Positions 1 to 9,324 of a DNA stretch of 64,000 nt are shown in pieces. The stretch is from an uncultured Solirubrobacteraceae bacterium (GTDB lineage: Bacteria > Actinomycetota > Thermoleophilia > Solirubrobacterales > Solirubrobacteraceae). The stretch spans positions 159,854-223,853 of the forward strand of contig CADCVR010000001.1 in assembly GCA_902806205.1 (NCBI GenBank), in the 5' to 3' direction. Numbering within the stretch: the stretch's first letter is position 1; each line of letters begins with the position of its first letter. The notes under the pieces were generated by a model. It saw only the letters and a program-made list of their open reading frames with translations, searched no databases and was not told the origin of the DNA. The position numbers were made by a program, and so were the translations under genes.

Positions 1-1395
1 GCGGTGACGGTGGCGCTCGTAGATGACCGCCTCGCCGTAGAGCTCGCGAGCCCGGGTGCCCAGATGCAGCTTGACGGGGTCGGCTCCCAGGCGCATCGTG
101 CCGCCGAGGTCTGCGACCTCCTTCTGCTCGGGCAGCAGGTCGATCACCGGGTACTCCGTCTCGAGGTCGAACTCGGTGGAGTTGGCTCCCGGCATGCCCG
201 CGACGTGGCGGGCGAACTCGGCCACCGCGATCTGCATGCCCAGGCAGACGCCGAGGTACGGCGTCCCGCTCTCCCGCGCGACCTGGGCGGCGCGGATCTT
301 GCCCTCGATCCCGCGGCCGCCGAACCCGCCGGGGACGAAGATCCCGTCCGCCCCGGCCAGCCGCACCCGGGCGTTCTCGAACGAGTCGAGCTCCTCCGAG
401 TCGACCCAGTCGATCGTCACCTTCCCGCCGTGGACGTTGCCTGAGCTCCGCAAGGCCTCCGTGCACGACTTGTAGGCGTCCTCGAGCTTGACGTACTTGC
501 CCACCAGGGCGATGGTGACCGGGGTGCTCGCGGCGGCGGCGCTCTCGACGACCCCGGCCCACTCCGACAAGTCGGCAGGCGGGGCGTCGAGGCCGAGCTC
601 TCCCAGGATGAAGTCGTCGACCTTCTGCTCGTGGTACCACAGCGGCACCTCGTAGATGTCGCTGACGTCCTTGGCCGAGACGACGGCCTCGACGGGCAGT
701 GACGCGAACAGCGCGATCTTCTTGCGGATGTCGACCGACAGCTCGCCCTCCGAGCGGCACATGAGCATGTCGGGCTGGATGCCGATGCGGCGCAGCTCGT
801 TGACCGAGTGCTGCGTGGGCTTGGTCTTCAGCTCACCCGCGTGGCTGATGTAGGGCACGAGCGTCAGATGGATGAACAGACAGTTGCGCCGACCCACGTC
901 GACGGGGAACTGGCGGATGGACTCCAGGAAGGGCAAGGACTCGATGTCGCCCACCGTGCCGCCGATCTCCGTGATCACCACGTCGACGTCGGAGGTCACC
1001 CCGATGAGCTTGATGCGCTGCTTGATCTCGTCGGTGATGTGCGGGACGACCTGGACGGTGCCCCCGTGGTAGTCCCCGCGGCGCTCACGCCGGATGACGG
1101 CGTTGTAGACCCCTCCAGCGGTGACGTTCGACGCCCGTGAGGTGTTCGTGTTCGTGAAGCGCTCGTAGTGGCCGAGGTCGAGGTCGGTCTCCGCGCCGTC
1201 CTCGGTCACGAACACCTCCCCGTGCTGATACGGCGACATCGTCCCGGGGTCGACGTTGATGTAGGGGTCGAACTTCTGCAGCCCGACGGTCAGGCCGCGG
1301 GAGACGAGCAGGCGACCGATCGACGCGGCCGCGATGCCCTTCCCCAACGAGGAGACGACGCCTCCGGTGACGAAGATGTACCGGGTCTTTTCCAC
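1..1395 (-). CDS. pyrG: CTP synthase, C-terminus cut by window edge
   Basis: Makes CTP from UTP, ATP and glutamine in the cytoplasm. The GTG start opens [20 protein letters not shown], the family's N-terminal P-loop region. The first 465 residues are present, and the frame runs off the window in IYERHRHR near the UTP/glutaminase end; the usual length is about 540, so roughly 75-80 residues are missing. The glutaminase nucleophile region reads YLGVCLGMQ, with the catalytic Cys near residue 384, followed by the conserved [14 protein letters not shown] stretch. Both the amidoligase and glutaminase halves therefore look intact as far as they can be seen. It is divergent from msrB, with 84 bases between the starts. 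No strong Shine-Dalgarno is seen before the GTG, but homology fixes the start well. Confidence 0.97.
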   Translation of the reverse strand, partial: MEKTRYIFVTGGVVSSLGKGIAAASIGRLLVSRGLTVGLQKFDPYINVDPGTMSPYQHGEVFVTEDGAETDLDLGHYERFTNTNTSRASNVTAGGVYNAVIRRERRGDYHGGTVQVVPHITDEIKQRIKLIGVTSDVDVVITEIGGTVGDIESLPFLESIRQFPVDVGRRNCLFIHLTLVPYISHAGELKTKPTQHSVNELRRIGIQPDMLMCRSEGELSVDIRKKIALFASLPVEAVVSAKDVSDIYEVPLWYHEQKVDDFILGELGLDAPPADLSEWAGVVESAAAASTPVTIALVGKYVKLEDAYKSCTEALRSSGNVHGGKVTIDWVDSEELDSFENARVRLAGADGIFVPGGFGGRGIEGKIRAAQVARESGTPYLGVCLGMQIAVAEFARHVAGMPGANSTEFDLETEYPVIDLLPEQKEVADLGGTMRLGADPVKLHLGTRARELYGEAVIYERHRHR

Positions 1396-1479
1396 GAGCA
1401 GAACCTAGCGTCGCCGCCGGACGACGCGACGGCCGCCCGCGTTCAGCTCCCCGCAAGCTCCGGGTGTCACCATGAACCC

Positions 1480-1872
1480 ATGACTCAGAAGATCGAGAAG
1501 ACCGACGCCCAGTGGCGGGAGGAGCTCTCCCCGGAGGCCTACAACGTCCTGCGCAAGGGCGGCACGGAGCGCCCGTTCACCAACGACCACATGGAGAGCG
1601 TCGACGGCGTCTACCGCTGCGGTGGCTGCCAGACCCCGCTGTTCTCGGCCGACACGAAGTTCGAGTCCGGCTCGGGCTGGCCGTCGTTCACCGAGGCCGT
1701 CGCCAGCGAGGCCGTGACGTTGAAGTCCGACCGCTCGCTGTTCATGAAGCGCACCGAGGTGCTCTGCGCCACCTGCGGCGGCCACCTCGGGCACGTCTTC
1801 GACGACGGCCCCCGGGACCGCGGCGGCCAGCGCTTCTGCATCAACGCCGCGGCGCTGGAGGGCGGGGCCTAG
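1480..1872 (+). CDS. msrB: peptide-methionine (R)-S-oxide reductase
   Basis: Reduces the R-epimer of methionine sulfoxide in proteins, a cytoplasmic oxidative-damage repair enzyme. The 130-residue protein (MTQKIEKTDAQW...) is normal for a free-standing MsrB. It has the structural zinc site as two CxxC pairs (RCGGCQ and CATCGGHLGHVF), the substrate-binding GSGWPSF motif and the catalytic Cys in RFCINAAAL. The ATG at 1480 is chosen because family similarity begins there, although the frame is open further upstream. It is the only plus-strand gene in the first 12 kb and ends 5 bases before the convergent recN stop. It probably has its own promoter in the pyrG-msrB divergent gap. Confidence 0.96.
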   Translation: MTQKIEKTDAQWREELSPEAYNVLRKGGTERPFTNDHMESVDGVYRCGGCQTPLFSADTKFESGSGWPSFTEAVASEAVTLKSDRSLFMKRTEVLCATCGGHLGHVFDDGPRDRGGQRFCINAAALEGGA

Positions 1873-1877
1873 CGCGA

Positions 1878-3536
1878 TCACGCCGCCCTGAGCAGCTCCT
1901 TGGCGTGGCGGCGCGCGGCGACGTCGTCCTCCGCCGCGCCGAGCATCCGCACGAGCTCGCCGACCACCTCCCCCTTCGCGAGGGTGCGCACGGTCGTCAC
2001 CGCGGGCTCCACCGTCGCGTCCTTGGTGATGGAGAAGTGGCGCGCCGCGAGCGACGCGATCTGCGGAAGATGGGTGATGCACAGCAGCTGGCGCCCGGCG
2101 GCGAGCTCGCGCAGCTGAGCGCCGACCGCGCGGGCGGTCTGGCCGCCGATGCCCGCGTCGACCTCGTCGAAGACGAGCGTGGCGCCCGACCCGTCGTTGG
2201 CCACGCCGAGCAACGCGAGCATGACCCGGGAGAGCTCGCCGCCCGAGGCGATCTCGCGCAGCGGTCCCGCCGGCACGCCGGGGTTCGAGGCGATGCGGAA
2301 CTCGACGACGTCGGCGCCGGTCGGCCCCGGCTCGTCGCGGGGCTCGAGGGCGATCTCGAAGCTGGCCGTCTCCATCGCCAGCCCCGCCAGCCGCTCGCGC
2401 ACCGCGGCGGCGAGCACCGCCGCGGCGGCCCGCCGGGCCTCGCGCAGGGCGGCGGACCGCGCTTCGAGCTCGTCGCGCGCGGCGGCCAGCGCGGCGGCCG
2501 CCGCCTCGAGCGCGACCTCCACCGCGTCGAGCTCGTCGCGCCGCTCGCGGCAGCGCTGCGCGTACGCGAGCACCGCCGCCAGCGTGCCCCCGTGCTTGCG
2601 CTTGAGCCGGTCGCAGACCGCGAGGCGCTGCTCGATGGTGTCGAGCTCTCCCGGCTCGCTTCCCAGCTCCTCGCCGTAGGCGCGGAGCTCCCGGCCCAGC
2701 TCGGACGCCTCGATGGCGAGCGCGCGCCAGCGCTCCCCGATGCCGTCCAGACCGGGGTCGACCCCGTCCACGCCCTCGAGGCCGGCGCCTCCCGCGGCCA
2801 GCAGGCCGGTGACCCCCAACCCGTCGTCGGGCGCGAGCGCCTCCGCGCCGCCGAAGGCGGCGGCCCGCAGCGCCTCGACGTGGCGGAGGCGATCGCGACG
2901 GGCGACGAGCTCGGCCTCCTCGGCTTCGGACGGGTCGGCGGCCTCGATCTCGGCGACCTCGAAGTGCAGGAGGTCGATCTCACGATCCCGTGCGCCGGCG
3001 CGCTCGCGCAGCTCGTCGAGCGAGCGCTCCAGGGCCCGGACCCGCGCCAGCGTCCGCGCGTAGGCCGCCCGTACGCCACCGTGCTCGAGCCCGCAGGCGC
3101 CGTCGAGCAGTTCCAGCTGAGCGGAGGCGAGCGTCAGCTTGCGGTGCTCGTGCTGGCCGTAGAAGGCGATGAGTCCCGCCGCGACGTCGCGCAGGTCGGT
3201 CACCGCGCAGCTACGCCCGCCGAGGTACGCGCGCGAGCGCCCCTCCGCGCTGACGCGCCGAGCGAGGACGAGCTCCTCGGCGTCGGCCGCGAGACGGTCG
3301 CCCAACACCTCCCGCAGCTCGGTCGGGAGCTCGAAGACCCCCTCGACGTAGGCCTCGTCGGCGCCGGGCCGCACGAGGCCCTGCCGCGCCTTGCCGCCGA
3401 GCAGGAGATCCAGCGCGCTGGCGAGCACCGTCTTGCCCGCGCCCGTCTCCCCCGTGATGACGTTGAGCCCGGGCCGGAGGCGCAGCTCGGCCCGCTCGAT
3501 CAGCAGCAGGTTCTCGACGCGCAGCTCGTGGAGCAT
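1878..3536 (-). CDS. recN: DNA repair protein RecN
   Basis: SMC-like ATPase acting early in recombinational repair of double-strand breaks. The 552-residue protein starts MLHELRVENLLLIERAEL, the typical RecN opening. It has a Walker A GETGAGKT near residue 30, a long charged coiled-coil middle (about 160-360), the ABC signature ASGGELSRVMLA and a Walker B TLVFDEVDAGIGG. The frame is open upstream into nadK, but the homologous start and the 41-base gap after nadK favour this ATG. It follows tlyA and nadK, the order seen in many Gram-positive genomes, and is probably the last gene of that transcription unit. A LexA-type operator was not recognised. Confidence 0.96.
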   Translation of the reverse strand: MLHELRVENLLLIERAELRLRPGLNVITGETGAGKTVLASALDLLLGGKARQGLVRPGADEAYVEGVFELPTELREVLGDRLAADAEELVLARRVSAEGRSRAYLGGRSCAVTDLRDVAAGLIAFYGQHEHRKLTLASAQLELLDGACGLEHGGVRAAYARTLARVRALERSLDELRERAGARDREIDLLHFEVAEIEAADPSEAEEAELVARRDRLRHVEALRAAAFGGAEALAPDDGLGVTGLLAAGGAGLEGVDGVDPGLDGIGERWRALAIEASELGRELRAYGEELGSEPGELDTIEQRLAVCDRLKRKHGGTLAAVLAYAQRCRERRDELDAVEVALEAAAAALAAARDELEARSAALREARRAAAAVLAAAVRERLAGLAMETASFEIALEPRDEPGPTGADVVEFRIASNPGVPAGPLREIASGGELSRVMLALLGVANDGSGATLVFDEVDAGIGGQTARAVGAQLRELAAGRQLLCITHLPQIASLAARHFSITKDATVEPAVTTVRTLAKGEVVGELVRMLGAAEDDVAARRHAKELLRAA

Positions 3537-3577
3537 GGTCAGCGTGATACCGGCTTCCTCGGACGGAATCCGGGCGC

Positions 3578-4444
3578 CTACCGCGCCAGGCGCCCGAACT
3601 TCTCCGAGATGCGCCGGTAGAACGAAGAGCCCGGCACCTGCGCGAGACCGGCCGCCTCGCGCACGAAGCGCGAGCTGAACGCGTCGCCCGGCGCGAGCTC
3701 CCCGATCGGACGCCCGTCGACGGCGATGTCCACGGGGTCGCGCCCGCGGTTGTAGACCTGCAGCTCGTCGTCGGGAGCGACCACCAGTGCCCGGGCGGTG
3801 AGCGAGTGCGGCGCGATGAACGAGACGACGTAGCCCTCCACCCCCCAAGCCAGCACCGGGCCGCCGTTGGCCAGGTTGTAGCCCGTGGAGCCCGCGGGAG
3901 TGGCGACGACCAGGCCGTCGCAGCGGACGGCGCCGACCTCCTGGTCACCGACGCCGTAGGCGATCGTCGCCACCCGGTTGCCGACCTTGCGGTTGATCGA
4001 CACGTCGTTGATCGCCGCCTGCTGCCCGTACGGGAGCTCGAGCGCGATCGCCGGGAGGGTGAGCACCTCGAAGTCACCGGCCAGGGCGCGCTCGAAGCCG
4101 TCGCCGGTCTCCTCGGGATCCACCGTGGCCAGGAAGCCGACTTCGCCGAAGTTCACCGCGAAGACGGGGACGCTCGTACCCGCGTAGCGCCGCAGCCCGC
4201 GCAGGATCGTCCCGTCCCCGCCCAGGACGATGCACAGGTCGACGTCGTCGGAGACCGGCGCGTTGCACACGACGCAGCCGTCCGCGGTGACGAGTTCGTG
4301 CTTCCCGGTCTCCTCGGGGTCGAAGCGCAGGGTCACCCCGACACGCTCGGCGACGGCGCGCAACGCCGCCACGGCCTCCGCCGTCTGTCCCGGCCGGTGG
4401 TGGGTGAGCACGGTCACCGTGCGCATGCGGGCCGGCGCGCTCAC
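3578..4444 (-). CDS. nadK: NAD kinase
   Basis: Phosphorylates NAD to NADP using ATP or polyphosphate; cytoplasmic. The 288-residue protein has the family GGDGT motif at about 75-79, the NDV motif (AINDVSIN) near 165 and the substrate-binding ATPAGSTGYNLANGGP region. The start overlaps the tlyA stop by 4 bases, so the two are probably translationally coupled; an in-frame ATG six residues later (MRTVTVLTHH) is an alternative start. Length and motifs are normal. Position between tlyA and recN matches the conserved Gram-positive order. Confidence 0.96.
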   Translation of the reverse strand: MSAPARMRTVTVLTHHRPGQTAEAVAALRAVAERVGVTLRFDPEETGKHELVTADGCVVCNAPVSDDVDLCIVLGGDGTILRGLRRYAGTSVPVFAVNFGEVGFLATVDPEETGDGFERALAGDFEVLTLPAIALELPYGQQAAINDVSINRKVGNRVATIAYGVGDQEVGAVRCDGLVVATPAGSTGYNLANGGPVLAWGVEGYVVSFIAPHSLTARALVVAPDDELQVYNRGRDPVDIAVDGRPIGELAPGDAFSSRFVREAAGLAQVPGSSFYRRISEKFGRLAR

Positions 4445-5271
4445 GCGGAGCTCGCCGGCTTGGACGGCTCGGCGGCTCGGGCCGCGGCGGCGACGCCGGC
4501 TTGATCGAGTGCCTCGGCGTGGCCTGCCTCGGTCAGGCGCACGAACGTCTCCTGGTTGCCCTTGGGACCGGGGAGCCCGGAGGAGGCGAAGCCGAGGATG
4601 CTGGCGCCCGCCTGCTCCGCCGCCCCCGCCACCGCGAGCAGCGCCTCGCGCCGCAGCGCGGGGTCGCGCACCACGCCTCCCTTGCCGAGCCGCTCGCGCC
4701 CCACCTCGAACTGCGGCTTGACCATGACGAGCGCGTCGAAGCGCGCGGCGCAGACTCCCAGGACGGCCGGAAGGACCTTCGTCGCGGAGATGAACGAGAC
4801 GTCGACCACGACGAGATCAGGACGGTAGGGCAGCTGCCCGGCGTCCAGCGCCCGGGCGTTCACGCGTTCGACCACGGTCACCCGCTCGTCGGTACGCAGC
4901 GACCAGTGCAGCTCCCCGTAGGCCACGTCGAGCGTCACCACGTGCGCGGCGCGGCGCTGCAGGAGGCAGTCGGTGAAGCCCCCGGTGGAGGCTCCCACGT
5001 CGAGCGCCCGCCGACCGTCCACCTCGAGGCCGAAGCCGTCGAGCGCGTTGGCGAGCTTCCGACCGCCCCGGGACACGTAGGGCGGGGGCGCGTCGACACT
5101 GAGCTCCGCGTCCTCGCCCACGAGCTGACCGGGCTTCTGCGCCCGCGGGCCATCGGTGCCGCCGAGCCGGACCGCGCCGGCCATCACCGAGGCCGCCGCG
5201 CGCGTGCGCGAATCGAAGAGGCCTCGCTGGTGCAGCAGGGCGTCGAGGCGGACCTTGACCACGCGGCGCAC
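4441..5271 (-). CDS. tlyA: TlyA family rRNA 2'-O-methyltransferase (hemolysin A-like)
   Basis: Predicted SAM-dependent 2'-O-methyltransferase of rRNA. The family's mycobacterial member methylates 16S and 23S rRNA and affects capreomycin sensitivity; this function is transferred by family. The N-terminal S4 RNA-binding domain (about 1-65, LDALLHQRGLFDSRTRAAA) is followed by an FtsJ-like Rossmann methyltransferase with LDVGASTGGFTDCLL and VVDVSFISATKVLP, the MVKPQFEVGR motif and a C-terminal GNQETFVRL. The 276-residue length is normal. The start could instead be the GTG at residue 6 (VKVRLDALL). It overlaps nadK by 4 bases and lies 33 bases downstream of the esterase gene. Confidence 0.94.
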   Translation of the reverse strand: MRRVVKVRLDALLHQRGLFDSRTRAAASVMAGAVRLGGTDGPRAQKPGQLVGEDAELSVDAPPPYVSRGGRKLANALDGFGLEVDGRRALDVGASTGGFTDCLLQRRAAHVVTLDVAYGELHWSLRTDERVTVVERVNARALDAGQLPYRPDLVVVDVSFISATKVLPAVLGVCAARFDALVMVKPQFEVGRERLGKGGVVRDPALRREALLAVAGAAEQAGASILGFASSGLPGPKGNQETFVRLTEAGHAEALDQAGVAAAARAAEPSKPASSA

Positions 5272-5304
5272 GCTAGCGCCCGCGCCCGCGCGGTCGCCCG
5301 CAAC

Positions 5305-6231
5305 TCAGCCGTCCAGCAGCGCGCGCGTGAAGTCGCCCATGGCCCGGACGAGCTCCCCGGCGCGGTCGACCACCCCACCCCAGCGCAGGAACCCGTGGAC
5401 CATGTCGTCGAAGCACAGCAGCTCGACCGCCACGCCCGCCGCGGCCAGCGCCGCGGCGTAGGCCAGGCCGTCGTCGCGCAGGACGTCGTGCTCGGCGACG
5501 GCGACGAGCGCGGGCGGCAGCCCGGTCAGCTCTCCGCGCAGGGGGGAGACATCCGGGTCGGTGATGTCGCCGCCCTGGAGGTAGGCGCGGAAGCAGCGCT
5601 CCATGGAATCCGGGGTCAGGCCGCCGATGTCGGCGCCCGCGGCATCGCGGTAGCTCGCCGAAGTCATCCCCGCGTCGACGACCGGGTACACGAGAAGCTG
5701 TCCGGCCAACCGGTCGCGGTGATGACGCGCCACGACCGCCGCGAGGTTCCCGCCCGCCGAATCGCCGCCGACGACGACGCGTTCCGCGTCGTAGCCGAGC
5801 TGCTGGGCGCCGTGCCCGAGCGCCCAGGCGACGGCCGCCAGCGCATCGTCGAGCGCAGCGGGGAACGGGTGCTCCGGTGCCAGGCGATAGTCCACCGAGA
5901 CGACGATGTGCCCGGCGGCGTTGGCGAGCGCGCGGCAGACATGCTCGAAGCCTTCGATGTCGCCGATGACCCAGCCGCCACCGTGGCACCAGACGATCGC
6001 GCCGAGCGGCTCACAGGCCGCCCCGGGCCGGTAGGCCCTGGCGTTCGGACCGCCCGCCACGACGTCCTGCACCTCCGCGACCTCCTCGCGCGCGCCGCCG
6101 AGGCGCAGCGCGGCTTCGAGGTAGCCCGCGCGCAGGCAGACGAGCTCCGGCGGGCGGTCCGCGGCGGCCGCGGCGACCTGTTCGGCCAGGAGCGCGGTGA
6201 CCTGCGGATGGATCGGCGGGGGTGTGCTCAA
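5305..6231 (-). CDS. alpha/beta hydrolase, acetyl-esterase/HSL family
   Basis: Carboxylesterase of the hormone-sensitive-lipase (family IV) group; the natural substrate cannot be read from sequence. The oxyanion-hole HGGGW is at about 83-87, the nucleophile elbow GGDSAGG has Ser near 158, and the Asp and His of the triad fall in VAEHDVLRDDG and FDDMVHGFLRW. Length (308) is typical and no signal peptide is seen, so it is likely cytoplasmic. It sits between dxs and tlyA, where related Gram-positive clusters carry no such gene, so it looks like a later insertion into the operon. The gap to dxs is 12 bases, so it is likely co-transcribed. Confidence 0.9.
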   Translation of the reverse strand: MSTPPPIHPQVTALLAEQVAAAAADRPPELVCLRAGYLEAALRLGGAREEVAEVQDVVAGGPNARAYRPGAACEPLGAIVWCHGGGWVIGDIEGFEHVCRALANAAGHIVVSVDYRLAPEHPFPAALDDALAAVAWALGHGAQQLGYDAERVVVGGDSAGGNLAAVVARHHRDRLAGQLLVYPVVDAGMTSASYRDAAGADIGGLTPDSMERCFRAYLQGGDITDPDVSPLRGELTGLPPALVAVAEHDVLRDDGLAYAAALAAAGVAVELLCFDDMVHGFLRWGGVVDRAGELVRAMGDFTRALLDG

Positions 6232-6243
6232 CGTAAGCCGAGA

Positions 6244-8205
6244 CTACGCTCCCGCCAGGGCGGAGCCCGCACCCACCGCGGCAGCGATGCGCTCCGCGAT
6301 CGCCCTGCCGGTGAACCCGACCTCTTCGTGCAGTTGCGACGGCTTGCCGTGCGTGACGTAGCGGTCGGGCAGGCCGATGCGCATGATCCGGGCGCAGTCC
6401 GGTCCGTCGAGCCCGACGGCGTTCAGCGCCTCCCACACCGCGGAGCCGAAGCCGCCCTGCAGGACACCTTCCTCCACGGTCACGAGCAGCTCGTGCTCCG
6501 TGGCGAGCCTGGCCACGAGGTCGATGTCCAGCGGCTTCACGAACCGCGCGTCGGCGACCGTCACCGAGAGGTCGTGCTCGGCCAGCAGCGCCGCGGCCTC
6601 GCAGGCCTTGGTCACGCCGCTTCCGTATCCGAGGAGCGCGACGCGGCCGTCACCCTCGCGCAGCTCCTCGCCCTTGCCGACCTCGATCGGCGCGACCTCC
6701 TCGGGCGCCGGCAGGGCGACGCCGAGCGCCTCGCCGCGCGGGTAGCGCAGCGCGCTCGGCCCGTCGAGCGTCAGCGCCGTGCGCAGCATGTGGCGGAGCA
6801 TCGCCTCGTCGCGCGGGGCCATCGCGACCATGTTCGGCAGGGAGCGCATGTAGGCGATGTCGAAGACGCCGTGGTGGGTCGGCCCGTCGTCACCGACCAG
6901 GCCGGCGCGGTCCATCGCGAAGACGACGTTCAGGTTCTGCAGGCAGACGTCGTGCACGATCTGGTCGTAGGCGCGCTGCAGGAACGTCGAGTAGATCGCC
7001 GCGACCGGCTTGCGGCCCTCGAGCGCGAGGCCGGAGGCGAACAGGATCGCCTGCTGCTCGGCGATGCCGACGTCGAAGTAGTGCCTGGGTTCGGCGACCT
7101 GCAGCAGGTTGAGGCCGGTGCCGGTGTTCATCGCGGCGGTGATCCCCACGACGCGGCGGTCGCGGCGGACCTCTTCGATCATCGCCTCGCCGAAGACCTG
7201 CGTGTACTGGGGGACGACGGGTGCGGTACCGCCCTGCTTGACCGCCTTGACGATCGACGGCATGCGGTTGGCGATCGAGCCGGGCTTGGCCGCGTGCCAC
7301 TTCTCCATGCCCTTCAGGCCACCGTCCTCGGCCGGCGCGAAGCCCTTGCCCTTCACCGTGGAGATGTGCACGACGACGGGCCGCTGGGCGCTGAACGCCG
7401 AGCGCAGCGCACCGCGCAGCGCGCGGACGTCGTGGCCGTCGATGACGCCCGTGTAGGCCCAGTCGAGCTCCTCCCAGAACAGGCCCGGCGCCCAGAACGC
7501 CTTGAGCGATTCCTTGAGCTGCGGCCCGATGCGCTCCGCGAGCGCCCCGAGTCCTCCCGGCAGCTCGGTCAGGCCGCGCTCGACGCCCTCGCGCGCGTGC
7601 CACAGCCTGGGGTGCAGCCGCATGCGCGAGAACGTGCGCGTGAGCGCGCCGACGTTCGGCGAGATCGACATGCCGTTGTCGTTGAGCACGACCACGATCG
7701 GGGTGCCGGCGCCGCCGGCCTGGTGGATGGCCTCGAAGGCCACGCCGCCGGTCATGGCACCGTCGCCGATGACCGCGACGACCTTGCCCGCGTCGATATC
7801 CCCCTTGAGCCGCATCCCCTCCTTGAGGCCGACGGCGTAGCCGATCGACGTGGAGGCATGGCCGGCGCCCATGATGTCGTGCTCGGACTCTGCGGCTGAG
7901 CAGAACGGCGCCAGGCCGCCGTACTTGCGGATCGTCCCGAGCTGGTCGCGACGGCCGGTGAGGATCTTGTGCGGGTAGGCCTGGTGGCCGACGTCCCAGA
8001 GGATCTTGTCCCGCGGCGAGTCCATCAGCGAGTGCAGCGCCACGGCGAGCTCGGCGGTTCCGAGGTTCGCGCCGAAGTGGCCGCCGATCTCCCCGACCGT
8101 GTCGATGATGTGCTCTCGCACCTCCTGGGCGACCCGTCCGAGCTCCTCGTCGGAGAGCGGGTGAAGGTCCTGGGGGCGGTTGATGCGGTTGAGGATGCGG
8201 GTCAT
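6244..8205 (-). CDS. dxs: 1-deoxy-D-xylulose-5-phosphate synthase
   Basis: First enzyme of the MEP isoprenoid pathway: condenses pyruvate and glyceraldehyde 3-phosphate using thiamine diphosphate. The 653 residues carry DVGHQAYPHKILTGR, the ThDP/Mg site GDGAMTGG with a downstream LNDNGMSISPNVG, and the C-terminal transketolase domains (GLVGDDGPTHHGVFD; YPRGEALG). The ATG at 8205 (MTRILNRINRPQDL) is preceded by a GGAG-like site. The frame extends further upstream into ispA, but family alignment begins here. It follows the prenyl synthase by 16 bases, so the pathway's entry enzyme and a chain-elongation enzyme are made together. Confidence 0.97.
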   Translation of the reverse strand: MTRILNRINRPQDLHPLSDEELGRVAQEVREHIIDTVGEIGGHFGANLGTAELAVALHSLMDSPRDKILWDVGHQAYPHKILTGRRDQLGTIRKYGGLAPFCSAAESEHDIMGAGHASTSIGYAVGLKEGMRLKGDIDAGKVVAVIGDGAMTGGVAFEAIHQAGGAGTPIVVVLNDNGMSISPNVGALTRTFSRMRLHPRLWHAREGVERGLTELPGGLGALAERIGPQLKESLKAFWAPGLFWEELDWAYTGVIDGHDVRALRGALRSAFSAQRPVVVHISTVKGKGFAPAEDGGLKGMEKWHAAKPGSIANRMPSIVKAVKQGGTAPVVPQYTQVFGEAMIEEVRRDRRVVGITAAMNTGTGLNLLQVAEPRHYFDVGIAEQQAILFASGLALEGRKPVAAIYSTFLQRAYDQIVHDVCLQNLNVVFAMDRAGLVGDDGPTHHGVFDIAYMRSLPNMVAMAPRDEAMLRHMLRTALTLDGPSALRYPRGEALGVALPAPEEVAPIEVGKGEELREGDGRVALLGYGSGVTKACEAAALLAEHDLSVTVADARFVKPLDIDLVARLATEHELLVTVEEGVLQGGFGSAVWEALNAVGLDGPDCARIMRIGLPDRYVTHGKPSQLHEEVGFTGRAIAERIAAAVGAGSALAGA

Positions 8206-8221
8206 GGGTGCTCCAGAGGTG

Positions 8222-9094
8222 CTAGTTCGTCCTGGTGTAGATGAAGTGCGTGATCTGCTCGAGTTCGGATGCGCCGTGCGGTGCGGCCTGTGACAACGCG
8301 GCACTCGCGTTGGCCACGGACTCGGCGGCCAGGCCGCGCGCCCCGTCGAGGCCGAACTCCGAGACGTAGGTCCGCTTGCCGTGGCGCTCGTCGGATCCCT
8401 GCGGCTTGCCCAGGGTGTCTGCGCTTCCCGTCACATCGAGGATGTCGTCGACGATCTGGAAGAGGATCCCCAGCTCGCTCGCGTAACGCCGGTACGCCAT
8501 TGTCGCAGCTTCGTCGTGGCCCGCCAGGAGGAGTACGCACTCCACGGACGCACCGATGAGTCGCCCGGTCTTGAGCGCGTGCAGGCGGCGCAGGCCGTCC
8601 GCACCGTCGGCCGCCGCCTCGTGCACGTCGAGGTACTGGCCGCCGACCATGCCGTTGACGCCGGTGGCCGCGGCGAGCTCGCACATCGCCCGCAGGACGT
8701 CGCGCGGCTCGCCGGCCTGCGCGTGGAGCACGTGGTGGAAGGCCTCGGCGTAGAGGCCGTCGCCGGCGAGGATCGCAACGTCCTCGCCGAAGGCGACGTG
8801 GCACGTCGGGCGCCCGCGACGCAGGTCGTCGTCGTCCATCGCGGGGAGGTCGTCGTGGATCAGCGAGTAGGTGTGGATGAGCTCGACGGCCGCGGCGAAC
8901 GGCAGGAAGTCCGCCTCGTCGCGGCGGATGGCGCGTGCAGTGGCCAGTGCGAGGACGGGCCGGATGCGCTTGCCGCCGGCCAGCAGCGAGTAGCGCATCG
9001 CCTCCTCGAGTCCGGAGGTGATCGCGTCGTCGGAGAACCGCAGGTGCTCCAGGTAGGCGTCGGCGCGCTCGCGCAGCTCGTCGGGATAGGCCAT
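8222..9094 (-). CDS. ispA: short-chain polyprenyl diphosphate synthase (FPP/GGPP type)
   Basis: Head-to-tail condensation of IPP with allylic diphosphates. The 290-residue protein has both Asp-rich motifs: the first (LIHDDLPAMDDDDLRRG, with the two-residue insertion typical of bacterial FPP synthases) and the second (QIVDDILDVTGSADTLGK). It also has GGKRIRP near residue 40 and GQYLDV. The chain-length product (C15 or C20) cannot be settled by eye. The start ATG shares a base with the xseB stop (ATGA), showing tight coupling. The order xseB-ispA-dxs is the standard Gram-positive arrangement. Confidence 0.93.
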   Translation of the reverse strand: MAYPDELRERADAYLEHLRFSDDAITSGLEEAMRYSLLAGGKRIRPVLALATARAIRRDEADFLPFAAAVELIHTYSLIHDDLPAMDDDDLRRGRPTCHVAFGEDVAILAGDGLYAEAFHHVLHAQAGEPRDVLRAMCELAAATGVNGMVGGQYLDVHEAAADGADGLRRLHALKTGRLIGASVECVLLLAGHDEAATMAYRRYASELGILFQIVDDILDVTGSADTLGKPQGSDERHGKRTYVSEFGLDGARGLAAESVANASAALSQAAPHGASELEQITHFIYTRTN

Positions 9095-9324
9095 CAGAGG
9101 AGCTGGTCCTGGGCGGGCCCCGGCCCCGAGGCGGCCGCCCGGGCCAGGCGCTCGAGCTCGGCGGAGGCCTCGCCCGCGGTCCGGGCGCACTGTTCGACGA
9201 GTTCGGCAGCCGTCTCGGGGCTCAGCGCCCCGCCGCGCAGCCGGCCCGCCGCTTCTTCCAGGCGGGCGACCAGGCGCCCGAGGGTCGCCGGGTCGTACGC
9301 GTTCGCAGGCTCGGCCTCACTCAT
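9094..9324 (-). CDS. xseB: exodeoxyribonuclease VII small subunit
   Basis: Small subunit of the ExoVII single-strand nuclease, whose catalytic large subunit is XseA. The 76-residue helical protein (AYDPATLGRLVARLEEAAGRL... LEECA-like helix) has the family's length and heptad pattern: about 15 residues of lead-in, an acidic helix, a short turn and a second helix. It overlaps both neighbours (nusB by 8 bases, ispA by 3 bases at ATGA). The expected neighbour xseA is not in this window, although it normally lies directly before xseB. The call rests on position plus pattern, since the family is short and weakly conserved. Confidence 0.82.
   Translation of the reverse strand: MSEAEPANAYDPATLGRLVARLEEAAGRLRGGALSPETAAELVEQCARTAGEASAELERLARAAASGPGPAQDQLL

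Noticed and set aside
4501..7899. A 1132-codon open frame on the plus strand
   Set aside because: It lies antisense to nadK/tlyA/esterase/dxs, all with clear motifs; its translation is Arg/Val/Asp-rich low-complexity text typical of antisense frames in GC-rich DNA.
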